Made by a program: the position numbers and the translations under genes. Source: Hybos culiciformis (Eukaryota; Arthropoda; Insecta; Diptera; Hybotidae). From it: 64,000 bases of DNA. Of the stretch, positions 39,201-54,200 are shown piece after piece. Position 1 is the first letter of the stretch, and each line of letters starts with the position of its first letter. The stretch spans positions 104,951,372 through 105,015,371 of the forward strand of contig OZ023274.1 in assembly GCA_964007475.1 (NCBI GenBank), read 5' to 3'. The notes below the pieces were generated by a model. That model had not been told where the DNA came from. It did not search any database and worked only from the letters and a program-made list of their open reading frames with translations.

Positions 39201-42200
39201 GCCTGATTTACTTGCTAGATTTACTTGCTAGATGTAAACGATGGTTGCTTAACAAATGCATCATCTGTTTACTTGAATTCAATACTCCCAAACCCCCCTG
39301 TGGACCAGTGGAAAAATACTTTAAATAGTTATGTTTTATGTTCTATAACTAATTTTAATATTGATATTAAGATTTAAACAAAACTAAAACAAAATATATA
39401 ACTAGAAATCGTATATATAAGTATTTATAAAAATTTGGCTCATTACTAAAATTATTAAAATTGAATATTATTGGTACCTATTTAAGTTCAATAATTATAA
39501 TGCATAATGATACTTATAATATTGCATTAGTAGTAAACATTATAACACTAAAATATTTTTTCTCTCAATTATTAGTGTGATCTCTTCCTCTCACATAACG
39601 CAGGCAATTTATGTTGCCTCGGAATTACCTTTAAATATTGCTCTTTGTATATTTTTAGCTTACACTTTCAAATTTAATATTTTTGAAATAATTTAATAAT
39701 GTAAAAGAGTGAAATTAAAATATTTTTTTTAATAAAAAGAAAAAAAAAAAAACTTTTTCTTTTTGATATTTTTTAATTAATTAATTATATCTCTAGCTAG
39801 ACAAAATACTAATTTTTTTTTTATTATTTTTAAATTCTTGAAATTGTTTATTATTTCAAAGTTCAATTAATTGAAATGATTTTTTTTTTTCGTTTTAAAT
39901 TTATAAAACTAGAAACACATTTGAGTTAAGTTGATTTAAAAGAAAAAAAACACACAAAAATTGCATATAATTTTCTTTAAAAACAAAAAATTTTAAGAGT
40001 ACTAAATTATATTAATTTATATATTTTGTAGTAAGTAATATAATTTTTAATACAGAATCTTAAAATACATTATTTTTTTTGTACTTACAGAATGGTATAT
40101 ATATGCATATAATAATTCTCATATTATATTTTTCTTATAATAATTTTCTATAATGAATTCGAATATTTATATACATATATTTTACTTATACTTATATATA
40201 GATATAAAATGAATAATAATAATAATAATAATAATAATATATAATCTGTAAAAATATTCATATATATGTTATGCAATATAGCTTTGTACATTATATCGTC
40301 GCTATACCAGAAGAATAGACTATCTGACAAAAATGCATTTATAATATTATTTTTACGCAATGGAATTAGCATTTCTGACATTTATTAGATTAATTTTATT
40401 TCAACAAGTGATAAAACTGGAAAAAACTTAGATACTTTAGTTTTAGTTAGAAAGTACTTAGTTCTAAAATTTAAGATTTTTTTTAAAGAACTTAGAATTT
40501 CATGCATATATATGTGTTCTTTTAAAATTGTATAAATTTTCAAATAAAAAATGATAATATCAAATTACTTAACCTACATAAAGAATGTTGTAAAAAATTT
40601 TCAAAAGCTTTGATTACTTTTTCTGAGGAACTAAGTATAGTAAGTAAGTATATACGTTTTTGTAGATAGTAAATTCTTCTTGTGTACCGACGACATACTT
40701 TTAAATATAGTTATGTATATAGTTTTATTTTTGTTGAATAAAATATTTGAAATGTACATATGTATGATAATATGGTGGCTGATATATTCGGTATTATATA
40801 CACATAGTTGAAATATGTTTATATATATATATAAGTATAAAGGTTTTTATTATATTTTTCCTACAATTCTATTTTTATTGCAATTTACTTCTTGGTATGA
40901 TCATATAACAATTTTTTAATATTTATTAAACGATTGAATTTTATCTTTTGTTTTCATCTACCTATTTACTTATTTACAATATCCCTGAAATTATGCAAAG
41001 TTAATCTATAATAAATTTAAGTTCCAGGATTTTGAATTTCCATAATTTGGTATTTCCGGAATTTTGGAATTGTCACTATCATCTCGGTATAACTACTTAT
41101 AATTTTCTCATTATTTGTCAGTTTCTGAATACATGCATAAAACATAATAATTTAATTAAGTTCTTAAGTACTTATTATTTTGGGTTTTGTTGTTGAACCG
41201 GAAATGAATATTGAATGAAAACGATTGAAAATAATTGTGATTTGGTACAAATAAGCATTTCAAAATATACAGCACAACTGATATTTAGATTACATTTTTT
41301 TTTTGTTTAAATAATCAATATTTTTTTTTTTTGAAGAATTTTGTCTTTTGGTTAATTTTTTTTTTTTTTCTAAAATAAACTTTAATGTTGGATTCCATAG
41401 AAAATACTCATAATTTATTATTTCATTTAAAAAATTTAATAAAACAACAATATTTATTATAATCAAAATTATTATAATTATATATAAAATACTTAGGTAA
41501 ATTAAGGTCATTGAAGAGTGAAAAATATAAAATGAAGGTTGTTTCACTTGTTTTTTTATTTTTTGTTTTGGACGCCATTTGATGAAATTCGTATATATTA
41601 TAAATTTTAATTTAATGAGTAAAAAATTTTGTCATTATTATTTTTGTTTTTAACTTTTAATATCTAGTCCAAGTAGTTAATTATTTGCATGCTAACATGG
41701 GTTGTCTCAGTAATTATTATATTTTTAATTATTAAGTTTTGTACCTAACTATATTTTTTTTAGATTGAGTATCTATGTTAATAAATAAATATAAAGTTGT
41801 GTAGTAAATTGATTTACACAATTTTTCTGTGTGATTAAAGTTAATAGATCTCATAAACTTTAAAAGTAATCACTGTGAAGACCTAGAAGATAAAGTGTCA
41901 CGAACAATATTACTTTAAAAAAGGATAGATAGGGTATTCCATGTATACTGTGTGGGTGCAGATTATGACCTTTCATATGATATCAGGTAACTTTTTTAAG
42001 GTGACGATGTTCACACGACATTTTGAATTCATCTCTAAGTAATTAGTATAATACGCTATAGTATCATTACAACAATAATTACTAGCCAATGACAAAGAAG
42101 ATGTAAAGTAAGTAGATACTCGAGTAGATTCCTATAAAATGTTAAACAATTTTTGGTTGTCTCGTTTTTAATTTGATTTTCAGTTCAAGTGTTTATTATA

Positions 42201-45200
42201 GTAATTTCAATGCAAAAAAAAGGGCTGCTGCTGCCGATTGAAGTTTTTTTTTTATTAGTATGTAGTAACTTATTATCAAAAATAATATAAACACACATAG
42301 AGTCAAAATAATTAGGAGGTGTAGACAGGTTGTTGTAAGGTGATGGCAGTACTTATGTTAATTAATTAATTTATTGATAGGAAAATTAAATTATTATTAT
42401 GATTCTTTTAATTTGTTCGTTTTTCTTCAAGAAATATGTACCCAATTAAAGCCATATAAAACTTTTTTTTCATACCTAATTAAATTTTTAGTTTTTTTCA
42501 AACTGCACAGAGATAGAAAAAAAAAAAAAAAGAATAAGATTTTTTCATACTTTAAAAAAAAAACAATGAAAAAAAAAGTTAACATTATGAAGAAAGTGAA
42601 ATTGATTAAATTATAGGGTTTGTAGATCTGACACTGACATAAAAAATTGATTGATTCGATTGTTAAAAGAATAGTGATTAACTATTATGAATTATGATCG
42701 AACGTGAAAAAATCATACAAAAATCTTATTCTCAAATTGAAATTTCATGTCAAATTTTAATTTATATGTCTGACAAACATTTTTTATGGAAAGATGATAT
42801 CACAGACATTCTTCAAGATTCAAGATTTAGGAATAAGATACTTATAGTTAAGTATATGAATATTTTAAAAATATTTCTTACATATGTCATTATCATATGA
42901 CTAGTAAGTTGAGAATAATGGGAGAAAAAAATAAAAAACTCTTTTATTTTATTCTAAGTACTTTTAATTGTATTATATTTTCTTAGGTAAATTTTGATGT
43001 CATTTGTATTCAATTTTCCAGAACCAATTATGGCCAATATAGCCCACTTAACTCCCTATTCAAAATTTTTAACCGATACTTACTATTTCCTGCTTCAGTT
43101 ATACGGTTTCGAAAGTCCTTCTTTTAAAAGTAAAATTTTTCATAAAATTTTAATTAATTCGAACTAAGTGATGCATTATTTAATAGTAAATACAACTGCT
43201 TTGTATATATTCTTACATCCCTTGTTAAATTAATTGTATATATATTTAATTTTAATATCATTAAGTTGTATTCGCTTGTATTAAGCATTTGAAATAAATA
43301 AATAAATAAATAATTAAATAAATCCATAAATAAATCTTTTTAAGTCTAAAAAAAGTCATCATTCAAAAATTTCTTTAAATTCATCTTCTCAATTTGGAGA
43401 ATAAAGTCCCAAAGCGAATGCATTTTCATCACATAAACATCGAATTTTACTTTAAGATCATCGTAAATGTATACCTACCTATATTAAAATTAAAACACGA
43501 GCTTTTTGACAGACATTTCGTTATTGAATTTTATTAGCATTTTATTTTTTTTTTGAATAAAATTTAAAAATTATAAGAAGATGAAAAACCACTTTGAAAA
43601 TTATTTCGAACGTTGTTGTTGTTGGTTGTGTTGTGAACAGTGTTGTGTATGACATATAAATTTTTTTTGGCTTGTATTTTTTTTGTTTTTTATTTTTTTT
43701 AAGTGTGTAAGTTACTTAGGTAAAAAAAAAAAAAAAATGTTTTTATAAACATTTTTTTTTATTTTTTTTTAATTTTTTCTTAGCAAGCGCAAAATTTCAA
43801 TTTTATATAGATATATAAGTATATATATATTTTTTTTTTCATTCAGAATTTAATCTCTGTATATATAATATTGTTTGTATTTAAAAAATAAAAATAAATA
43901 AATAACATTTTTATATTGAATGCTTATATTAATATTTTACGTGGTTTCTTATTTCAAATTTAAAAAAAAAAATTTTTTTTTTTTTTTTTTGTAAAATACT
44001 TATTTAATAATAAAATAAAAAAAAAAAAATAAAAAAAAAAATTAATATAAACAAGTTTCAAAATAAAAAATAATAATAATAAAAATATAAAAAAAAAAAA
44101 TAACTTTTTAGTATTAGAATTAGAAACTACATTAAAATTTAATAATAACTATTACTTTTTGACATAAATAAGTATCGAATAATTATTATCGCACAGAGAG
44201 ATACTTACTTAGAAAGAAAAAAGAAAAAAGAATTCTAAATAATAATGTTTGGTGGATTAACAAGTGTAAGGTCCAAATGTTCAAATAAACTTGATAAATT
44301 CAAAATGAAAAATCACATTTCAATAAAGGTGAATTAAAAGTTTTTTTTTTTATTTATATGAAATTTTTTTTTTTTTTTTTTTTAAGATACCTATTAAGAA
44401 ACATTTTGATGATTGATGAATGGAATTTTACAAAATTTTCATAACATAAACGTACTTAATGCACTATTATAGTAAACAGTAAAGCAATGATCTTGTTTGT
44501 GATACTTGTTTAGGACTATAGTTCAGCTAAGAGTGTTTCTTTTTTGTAAGGAAATTTAATATTTTACATCCACTTTAATCATTTATATAAGTCATGTCAA
44601 AAGATTTTTTTGCGCGTCAATTTTATGTTTATCATCGAGCTTTTGAATAATTAGGTGTGTATAATTATGTAGTGGACCTTTTTTGATCTTTAAATGTGAT
44701 TCTTATTTTAATTATTTTTTTTTATTTACAATTTAGAATTAATTTTTTTACAGAACTTACATCTTCTACTGTGATATGTTTAAAATTATAGAAAAATTTT
44801 AGGAAAAATTATTAAGAGAAATTAACTGCCAAATAACACTTGTCAGTAGTTGAAGACTGGATTTAACATTGTGGGTACTACCTCTACTATATCTCTTGGA
44901 TTTGTGGATGTGGAAACAGGAAATTTTATAAATAGTAAAAATAGATAACACTGGCGTTTGTATTGGTGCAGCTCTGTTCGCATCTGTAGTCGGTAAAGTA
45001 GTTAGTATGAACTACATTGCTGCTACTAGATGTCAGCTGACAGCTCTGGTTTACCTACAATTCTTATTTAAAATTTTTTACGGTTTTATTCAAGTTCATG
45101 TTATAACTACTTTTATGACATTAATCGTATAAATTTATGATGGCAAGTAAGTCAAGAAGAAGTTGCATTAACGATCCTGATATGTTTTGTTACACATGCG

Positions 45201-48200
45201 GTGAGTATATAATGAAAGATCAACGGAAACCGATTAATGACACGGTAGTTCGCTTGTATTCTGTATACTTTGGTATTGAAATTGGCAATCAAGATACAAG
45301 AGCTGATATGAAAAATGTGACTAGTTTTCTTGTATCAGCTCACAAAATATACCCAAAATCAGGTCTAAAATCTTAGGCAACAAAATGAGTGTAGGCCAGT
45401 GTCATGTGATGATATTACATAACACTCTGTACTGTTAATGTATGTAAAGGTGGATTTACTTATCGTTTAGTAATTTATGCTGAAAATTGTGTAAATTTTT
45501 ACAATATTATCAACTTGAACTATAAGTATTGTTGTTACATGATCTGAAACAACATAAAAATCTAAATTACGTCAGTTTTTATTTTTTTTTTTTTGTAATT
45601 TTTTGACAACCTTGTTCTTAAAATAATCTTAAATTAAGACTGATTATTATAATAATGTAATTTCTTGTAGGTTTAGTTTATGTTTTAGTTTGAATTTTGT
45701 TTTTTTTTTTTTTCATAAAAATATCATAAATTTTTATTTATTGAATTTTTATTTTTCCAAAAAGCAGAGATAACAAATAAGTAACTAATAAATTGTTTTC
45801 TTTGTTTATGTGAAATAAAAATTGAAATGAAAAAAAAAAAAAAACAAATTTTTTAAATGAATTTGCAATTATAAATAAAAATAAATATAATAATAATAAT
45901 AATGAATAAAAAAAAAAGCCAATGTCCTTCAAACTGAAAACAGAAAAAAATAAAACATATGTATATATACTTACCTATATCTACATTTATATGTATAGAC
46001 TTAGAGTTAGAGGTATATCTATATTTTCTGTAAAAATAACCGAAAATAAAAACTATAAACCGGATTTTTAATTTTTTTTTTTATTAATTTTCTTTTTTAA
46101 CTATTATGAATAAAATAAACCTAATTTATGGTTTATTTTTTTATTGAAAATCTATTATTTTTAAGTATAGTTAAAATTTTGTAGAAAAATATCACACACA
46201 AGCAAGCAAGTTTATATGCAATTTAAAATTCTCTCTAAATCTATAAATGTTATCAAAGTTTTTGATATTTTGAAAATTGAAATAAGAACCATCTCTATGT
46301 CATATTTAAAGCTCTACTTATTAGAAATTTATAACATATTTTATGATCATATTACATTACAATAATTATTATATTGTCGCTAATAATGTTTGTATTTAAT
46401 ATTAACTATTATGAGAGCTGTATAATCATTAGTCACGACTGCAAAAAAAAAAGTAGTTAACTAATGTCAAGATAAAGTCAATATATATTATTGTCTATAT
46501 TTTTTTTTACCGATTATTTATTTAACTACCTCGTTAACTACCTATTTAAAGTTTTTTTTTTTTTAAATAATCTTTAGTAAACAGTTCATAAAAATAATTA
46601 GTTACAATCGACTAATTAAAAAAGATAAGTCCTTAAGTAGTTGTCAAAAATAATTATTTACTTTGAATATTAAATTTAACCCTTGATTATAGAAAGATTA
46701 TTTAAATTCTATTACAATTTCACAAAATCTTCCTGTAATTCCATTATATTGCTTTAATTCTCAACAGAAATGCCAAAAGTTCTGTTAACTTCTGTTCAGG
46801 CATCTCAGGTGCGGAAAGTTCTCTGAACTCTTTTTAAGAATAAATTTATCTAATTTATTAGCCTCCTATTTTCCACCAAGAATTATGGGATTTGAAAAAT
46901 GATGGGCTCCGTTTTATCAATTTTATTAATCTTACAAATGATTTGATTTCAATTAACTGATAATTAAAAATTCTATTCTTTTAATTTTTGTCAGATAAAA
47001 TTATGTGCATGCAATGGATATGACGATTCAATAAAGCTTTTAGGTACTTATATTGTCTCCTAAACACAATTTTGTCATGATTTTTAATTGAAAAATCTTA
47101 TAATAATAATTGATAAATTTTAATCTGATCTAAAAATAGAATCTTGTTATAATTTTTAATTTTTTGAAAACTCTCAGCAAAAAAATATTTCTATGGGTTT
47201 TGGTGTCTGTATAAAAACACATAATATGTGTGTATTACTTATTCAAAAAAAAAAAAAAAACTAAAATTGTTCTTAAAAAAAATAAAGTTCGTATATAATA
47301 TTGTTATCATCAATTCATTATTATACATATTTTTTTAATTAAATAATATTCTGAAAATATATTATAGTTCTTATCGTAAACATACTTATGCAATGTAATA
47401 ATAAATTCATATATATTGTAGGTATATACATAAAGTTAATTATATGCTTATTTGACGTAGGTAGGTAGGTATATCTCAGCTTGAATATCTTCTCCTGTTA
47501 CTTGGATGTCTCATCATCAAATTAACATAAAACGTATTACATAAGTACTTACTTAATTATTTTAAAATAACAACATTATCAACCATTCGATTTTGGCGAA
47601 TAAAAACCCATCATTATAAATTAAGTTCAGATTTTTTCAATTTATTCCACACTATTAAGTAGTAGAGTTTAATTTCTTTAAATATTTCCAATTTTCTTTA
47701 ATTCAATTCTTTTTTTTTTATTTTATGCATAAGTTAAGTGTACCTAAGTATTTTTCCAATTTTCTAATTTTACAGTTTTAATATTTTAATTTTATGTAGC
47801 CATAAAAAATAATGTATTGCATACATATATGTTGTGTAGATGTACAGAAGTACCTACAGTACATAAATACAAAAGTATTTGTTTAATATTTCAAAAAACA
47901 AATTTCACAAAAAAAATTATTTTTGTTAATTTGGAGTTATTTTCCAGAGAATCAAATATAATTCAAAATCAAAAATATAGACTTAGGCAATTAAGATCTT
48001 AAAACAAAAAAAAAGTAGGTATTACTTAATTCACGGAGGACGAAGGTTCATGCGAGAGTTCATGTAAAATTGTAAAAGCTTAAAAAAAACACATGACAGA
48101 TTCTTTTGAGTATTTAGTCTTAATATTTATTTTACTATAAACTAAAGAGAATATGTCTATAAATATTTGTGGTGATAACATTTTTTAATGGAGCTTGAAT

Positions 48201-51200
48201 TATAAAACACTATAATTGTTCTAATTTTAGTAGGTAGCTAACATAGTATCTTTTTTTTTTTTTTGTTTATCAAAAATAAATAAATATTTACTGTTTATAG
48301 TGCTATATTAAAATTTTACAAGGTCTGTAATTTAAATATTTTTTTTTTTTATATAGAATTGTGTGTAAAAATTATTCATGTATGGCCTTTACTTTTTATA
48401 CAATGTACAGCAGTATTTTTTTTACAGAAAATTATTTCAGATAAAAATATCTGCAATTTTTGAAAAGCAAGTGTATTACCTAGATTGTGTAAAATATAAA
48501 AATGTATATATGGCTGTGTGTGTATTATATTTAAACATATAAATAATAACATATATATAATAATGATTAAGTATATAAAATAATATTATGCATATTTATT
48601 AGAATAATTTTTTAATAATAGAGATGTATCTATGAGTGTATTAAAGTTTTGAAGAACGCTTAAATATTGTTTTTATCAATGCTGTAAAAGAATTTTGATT
48701 ATACATATTATAATATTTATGCAATTAATATTATTATATTTAAGAAAAATTATTGTCATTTTAATAATAACATATGTTTGATATTATTACAAATACTTAA
48801 ATACATTAGCATGTGTGTAGATATATAACTTATTTGTTTGTCATTATTGTCAAAAATAAGTTATTTTAAGTTTTAATGCAACGAGAAATTTAGATTGTAA
48901 CAGGTTTATTAAAATAATATTTATGAAATGTGTACTTTATTTCATAAGAAATTTCGATTGGCGATTAACCGTATTTTGTGGAGGATTCTTTTTCTATTTA
49001 GTGGAGGATTCTTTTTCTTATAAACCTAACTAAGTCATTTTTTGAAATTAATTTTTATAAATAAAATAAAATTTAATTATGACTAGGTACCTAATAACTA
49101 AGTATAGTTAATCAATCACCAAACCACCAGCTCATTAACATCACTCAACCACCGTCGTAATGTAGGTTCACTTTCTATTTTTTTTATAAATACCTTGTTG
49201 GAATGGATACGTGTTCCCTGGAAGTAAAGGCCCTACTTCCTCAACTTCAAGTATTTTCACGCCAAACACGTATCGCTTCAACGTCACACCCATATTATGC
49301 ACCTCGAAAATGTGGAATGCTCTTTCATTAAAGTTGTTCCCGACAGCTGGCGGACGCTTGATTTACGACTTGCGCCGCTTTAAGAAGAATGTAAATGATT
49401 ACCTACTAACTGTCCCGCTTTTTAATCCCGTCTAAACTTCCTGTTCTCATTACCAAATCCATACTTCTTATAGTATAAAAGGTATCCCACCTAGTGATTT
49501 GGTAACTTTAATAAAAAAAAAAAAAAAAATTATAATTAAATTATTTTCCCAAATATTATAATTTTTATTTGTAGATAATAATGTACTCTTTTACGTCATC
49601 ATTTTTTATGTACTCAACAAAACTATAGTCTAAGTCTCCGTCTAAGAAAGGAGTTTAAAACGTTCATGATATTTTTAATAATAAGTTGAATTTTATAATT
49701 GAATATTTCAAATTTCATTTCCAAAATACTATGTGCTATAGATATAAGTTAACATTTTTCAACATATATTATTCTACGAATACTGTATAAAGTATACCCT
49801 TTATGATTTCAAATTAGAAATGGATGATAATGTTTACAAACAATTTTATTAAATTATAAAATAAACAATTTATCAAAAATACAAAAAATTTTATACCGTT
49901 AATTGAATATAATTATGTATTGGGATGTAAACTTTTTTTATACAATTAAATTAAACAAAAAAAAATTAAACAGAGATTATCTCGCTCAAAAGCTATATGC
50001 AAATAATTAATCTTAAATGTATCCAAATAATAATCTTATATTGATATGAAAATATTCTGTGGTGTTGTTGTTGTTGAAAATATGTAGTTAATATAATAAA
50101 AATAAAGCAGAATATTTTTATTACATTTTATTTAAATTATATATATGTATATAATGTTTTATTTAAATACGAGCTATGCTAGCTCATATATTTTTTAATG
50201 AATCTTCAATTTGAATAAACTTGTATTTGTTTCCATAAAGCACAGCACAAAATATTTATTATATATTTTGTATAGCACGAGAATAACAGACGACGCACAA
50301 GTAGTTGAGTTTTTATGACTGTGTATTATTTTTATGTTGATTGTATTGACTAACACTAAGTATATAAAAAATCTTGTTTGGGAACCTCTGAAATCTAACT
50401 ATAAAATAAAAATTTTCCTCTCTTCTTCAATATACATACTTACTTAGCTATTTAATAATTTTTTTCTACAGAATTTATATAAAAAATATTGTTGTTAACA
50501 GAAAACATATTTTTAAAAGAACAGTTTCCACAAATAACATTTTATGATAATAAATTGTGTAATTCTGCAAATTATTTTAAGATTGATATTTGATTATGTG
50601 TATTTTTTTTGTAATTAAGTTTCTTTTTCTTATTTCTTCACCATATCATCATTGTTTTATTTTCTGTTTTTTTTTTTTTTTGCTCTAAGCTACAAGTGAA
50701 AACAGAACTGAAAGGAAGTAAAATAGAATGAATGAATGAAATTATAAAAATAAGAATAATTCTGTGGCTCTCTTGAGAATAGTATCTATTGTATCTATTT
50801 TTTACATATTTAGAATTCCATTTCTGAAATCTATGTTTCTACTGATAAGATAATAGTTGATAATTAATTTAACAAAAAATTTGATTTACAAAAACCGAGA
50901 CTAAACTTGAAATTTTTTTTTTTTATTTACAGGCCGCGGGAAATCCTTGTGCTTTTCATGGTCCGTACACTTTTTACAAAGGTAAGTTCATGAAGTCGTT
51001 GTACATTTAAATGTGAAAGTGTTTCTTCTTTTGTATGTTAAGCTCAGATGAAAATTTAACCTTTTAAATTTTTGTCTCTAGCGAAACTAGAAGAAGATCG
51101 GTTAAATTTATATATTTATTTTATACCTATTTTTTAAAATTTTAGGTTTGCTTATTTCCCCTGTTCATCATGAGAATGGAACAATTAATCCACCTGCGGC

Positions 51201-54200
51201 AGTTCCAAACAAACCAATGACAAGAAAGTCAGCAAGTGATAAGCGAAATGAAAATAATAATAACAACACAATAGGGTAAGAATAAGAATTGTATTAATTT
51301 TTCCATCGGTTAATATAAAATAGCAAAAGGTTATTCTTACAATATAATGTGAGTTGTTGAAATTATTTAAATTGGCTTAAACCATTTTAAAAATGTTGTA
51401 TTTCCGCTGTTAAATAAATTGATTTTAATTTCATAGCAGGTTTTGAACAAATTGAAAGTAAATTACTTAAATTTTAATAATTCTTATTTTAGGGGTAAGC
51501 GCAGTTTATTGTTGGGTGACTGTATACCAGTAACACCATGGACAGATTCACATATTGTGTGTTTGGCAGAGATTCGAATGATTTGGCGTGATAAGAATGA
51601 ACAATGTGTATTAACTGGACTTCGATTATATTTTCTTCCAGAAAATACACCAACTGGCAGAAATGGGCAGGGCGAGGTACATTATATAAACATATCTAAA
51701 TATGATGTGCGTAAATGCACATTATGAGAACTTAAAGTTTGACTTTAGTTTTGATTTTAAGTGATAATTGTTTGATTTTGAATTTTATTTTAGGACGAAG
51801 TTGTTGCAATATCTGAAAAAGTTGTCATACGTGCCGATGATCTTTTGAATTGGATAAGTGATAAAAATGAATGGAATGTTGGTTTAATTAGAAGATTTAA
51901 TGATTGTGATTTAAATGATAAAAATGAAAATTCTAATGGAGATGATATTGCCTTAAAACCTATTGAAACTGAAGAAATAGAATCTGACGAGAAAAAAATT
52001 AATGCTTCAGAAGATATATCGACCTCATTAAAAAAATCTAAAATAAGCTTTTCAGATGTCCAAAGAGATGATGGTAAGAAAATAGTTTTTAATGTAGCTG
52101 AATTCAAATTTAATTAAATTTTTCCTTTAAATAAATTTTAGATGAAAATAATCTAACTAAAGTAGTGGTTCTTAGTTATCCCCGATATTGTCGATACAGA
52201 GCTACCTTGAAAAGATTAGAAGGTGTTAATGACAAATGGTTTAAAAATTCTATTGTTGCAGCATTATGCGGATTGTCTGATATTACAGAAAATCTTCGGG
52301 TAATGTTTTGTCGAACTACATTTGATTATCCGGAATTAGAAACCCATGAACTTTTGTGCAATCATTTGGCGCCAAAATTGAAAGGTCGCCAGCGTGGAAG
52401 AAAAAAGAAATCAAGATCTGGATCACCATTTTCAGGAAGCAAGAAAAGTTATGATTCAGATAGTGATTCCAACGAATCAGATATATCAATATTTTCAATT
52501 GGAAACACAAAGGTATTTTTTAAAAAATATTTTATTATCAATGTTTGAAATATTTTTTTCTTTAAACAAATTGAATTGTTATTTTACATTAATTTAATAA
52601 TTTTTTAGGGGGATTCACCACCATCAAAATCACAGAAATCTCATCTACGGTTCAATCATAGACCAGCCAGAAGCAAAATAAAATCGGAGTCCGATTATAA
52701 AATTGTAAATAGAAGTACCGATCATGCACCTCGAAAAATTACTCTTGAGAAAAATATTAAAAAGAAATTTTTACGAACAACAAGACCAGCTCGCCAACAA
52801 TTGATCGAAAGAATAGAAAAGCCTATTGAACAGCAGCTGCCTTTGGTTGATGAAACCGAGGAAACTTTCTTTTTGCGTAAATTGCACGAATTCCATGTTC
52901 GTAAAAATAATGATATTCCACAAATAATTTGGATTAGCCTAAAAGACGTTCATTTGTACGCAATATTTAAGCAAGTGAAAAAATTAGGTGGATATGATGC
53001 GGTTACTGAGAAAAAAATATGGAAAAATCTTTTTCGAGTTGAAAATCCTCCAGCTAATTTAACAATAACACGAAAAAAATATGAAAAAGTGTTATTACCA
53101 TTAGAACAATCTGAGCTGGTTAAAAAATTAAAACAAGAAACCTCAACATCAGCGAATAAAATTAAGAGAGAACCACTGGATGCATTAGAAGAAAAACGAT
53201 TGAGTACAAATGACATGACAAAAATTCAAAATAAAATTAAATCAAAATTGTCGAATACGAAAAATGAATCTGAAGATGTAGATAATAGCAATGTTATCCA
53301 GGAAAATGATGAAAAAGAAGATGTTAAAGTTGTTACAACAGTTACAGATCGTAATAATATATCGGTACCACTAACAGTTATTGTAGGTAGTAGCGGTTCA
53401 GATAAAACGAAAAATGATTCCGAATGTGAAGATACATCCCAAAAAATTAAAATTCAACAACCACATACTACAATTACTGTTCATCAGACGACAATTCATC
53501 CTCAGGCGAATTCCAAAAATTCTAAAATTCCAACCAGTCAAATACAAATAACCAATCAAATTCAAATTCAACAAATCACAGTACAACAAAATCGTAAGAA
53601 TTCTTCAAGCTCAACACAAAATAATTCAGCGGCTGAAGAAAGTAATAGTAGCCAAGCAAACAGTACTAGCAATTTCAGATGCAATATTAAACGTGACAGT
53701 AATGGTCAAGAAATTGTTAAAATTGAAGGAAGTAGCAGTAGTATGGGCGGCAAAAATGTACAAAAACAAAACTTTAAAAAAGAGAGAAAGTTATCAAAGA
53801 AAATGCAGAATAGTAACAGTATGCCATTTATTGGATCCAGTACAACAATAACACCTGTTTTAAATCAACTATATGCTCAGCAGCAACAAAAAAAATTGGA
53901 AGTTATTGATCTTATAGACAGTGATGGAGAGAATCACACATCATCCATACGAAATGAAAAAGACGAAAGTTTGTTACCATCTGTTAAAAAACGAAAACTA
54001 GACATTTTACGTGAAGGTGGTTTGGAAGTAACTGCTATTAGCAATAAACATGGTGTTCTTGGATCTGGTTTGCCGTTGAAAATACCTAAACTTAGAAATA
54101 ATGATATTGACAAAAAAGCTATTAGTGATAAATTCAATTTACCATCTTCATTAAGTATTTTTCCTGGAAATGCAGTCACTTTACCTAGTCCACAAAAAAT

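Larger units (their letters stand above)
18650..50932 (+). other. ARID5 intron 1, about 32.3 kb
   Basis: Half of the window is this intron. Apart from the listed mobile-element fragments (19310-21110, 24640-25123, 26300-26695, 29274-29823, 39112-39241, 44930-45440, 49110-49529) it is low-complexity AT-rich DNA. It has poly-A/T tracts, (TAA)n and (TAAA)n microsatellites, and remarkably frequent GTAAGTA/TACTTAC strings. I see no nested gene with an intact long reading frame and no recognisable small RNA gene. GC-richer patches of unknown origin are at about 29020-29110 and 33400-33480. Confidence 0.6.
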
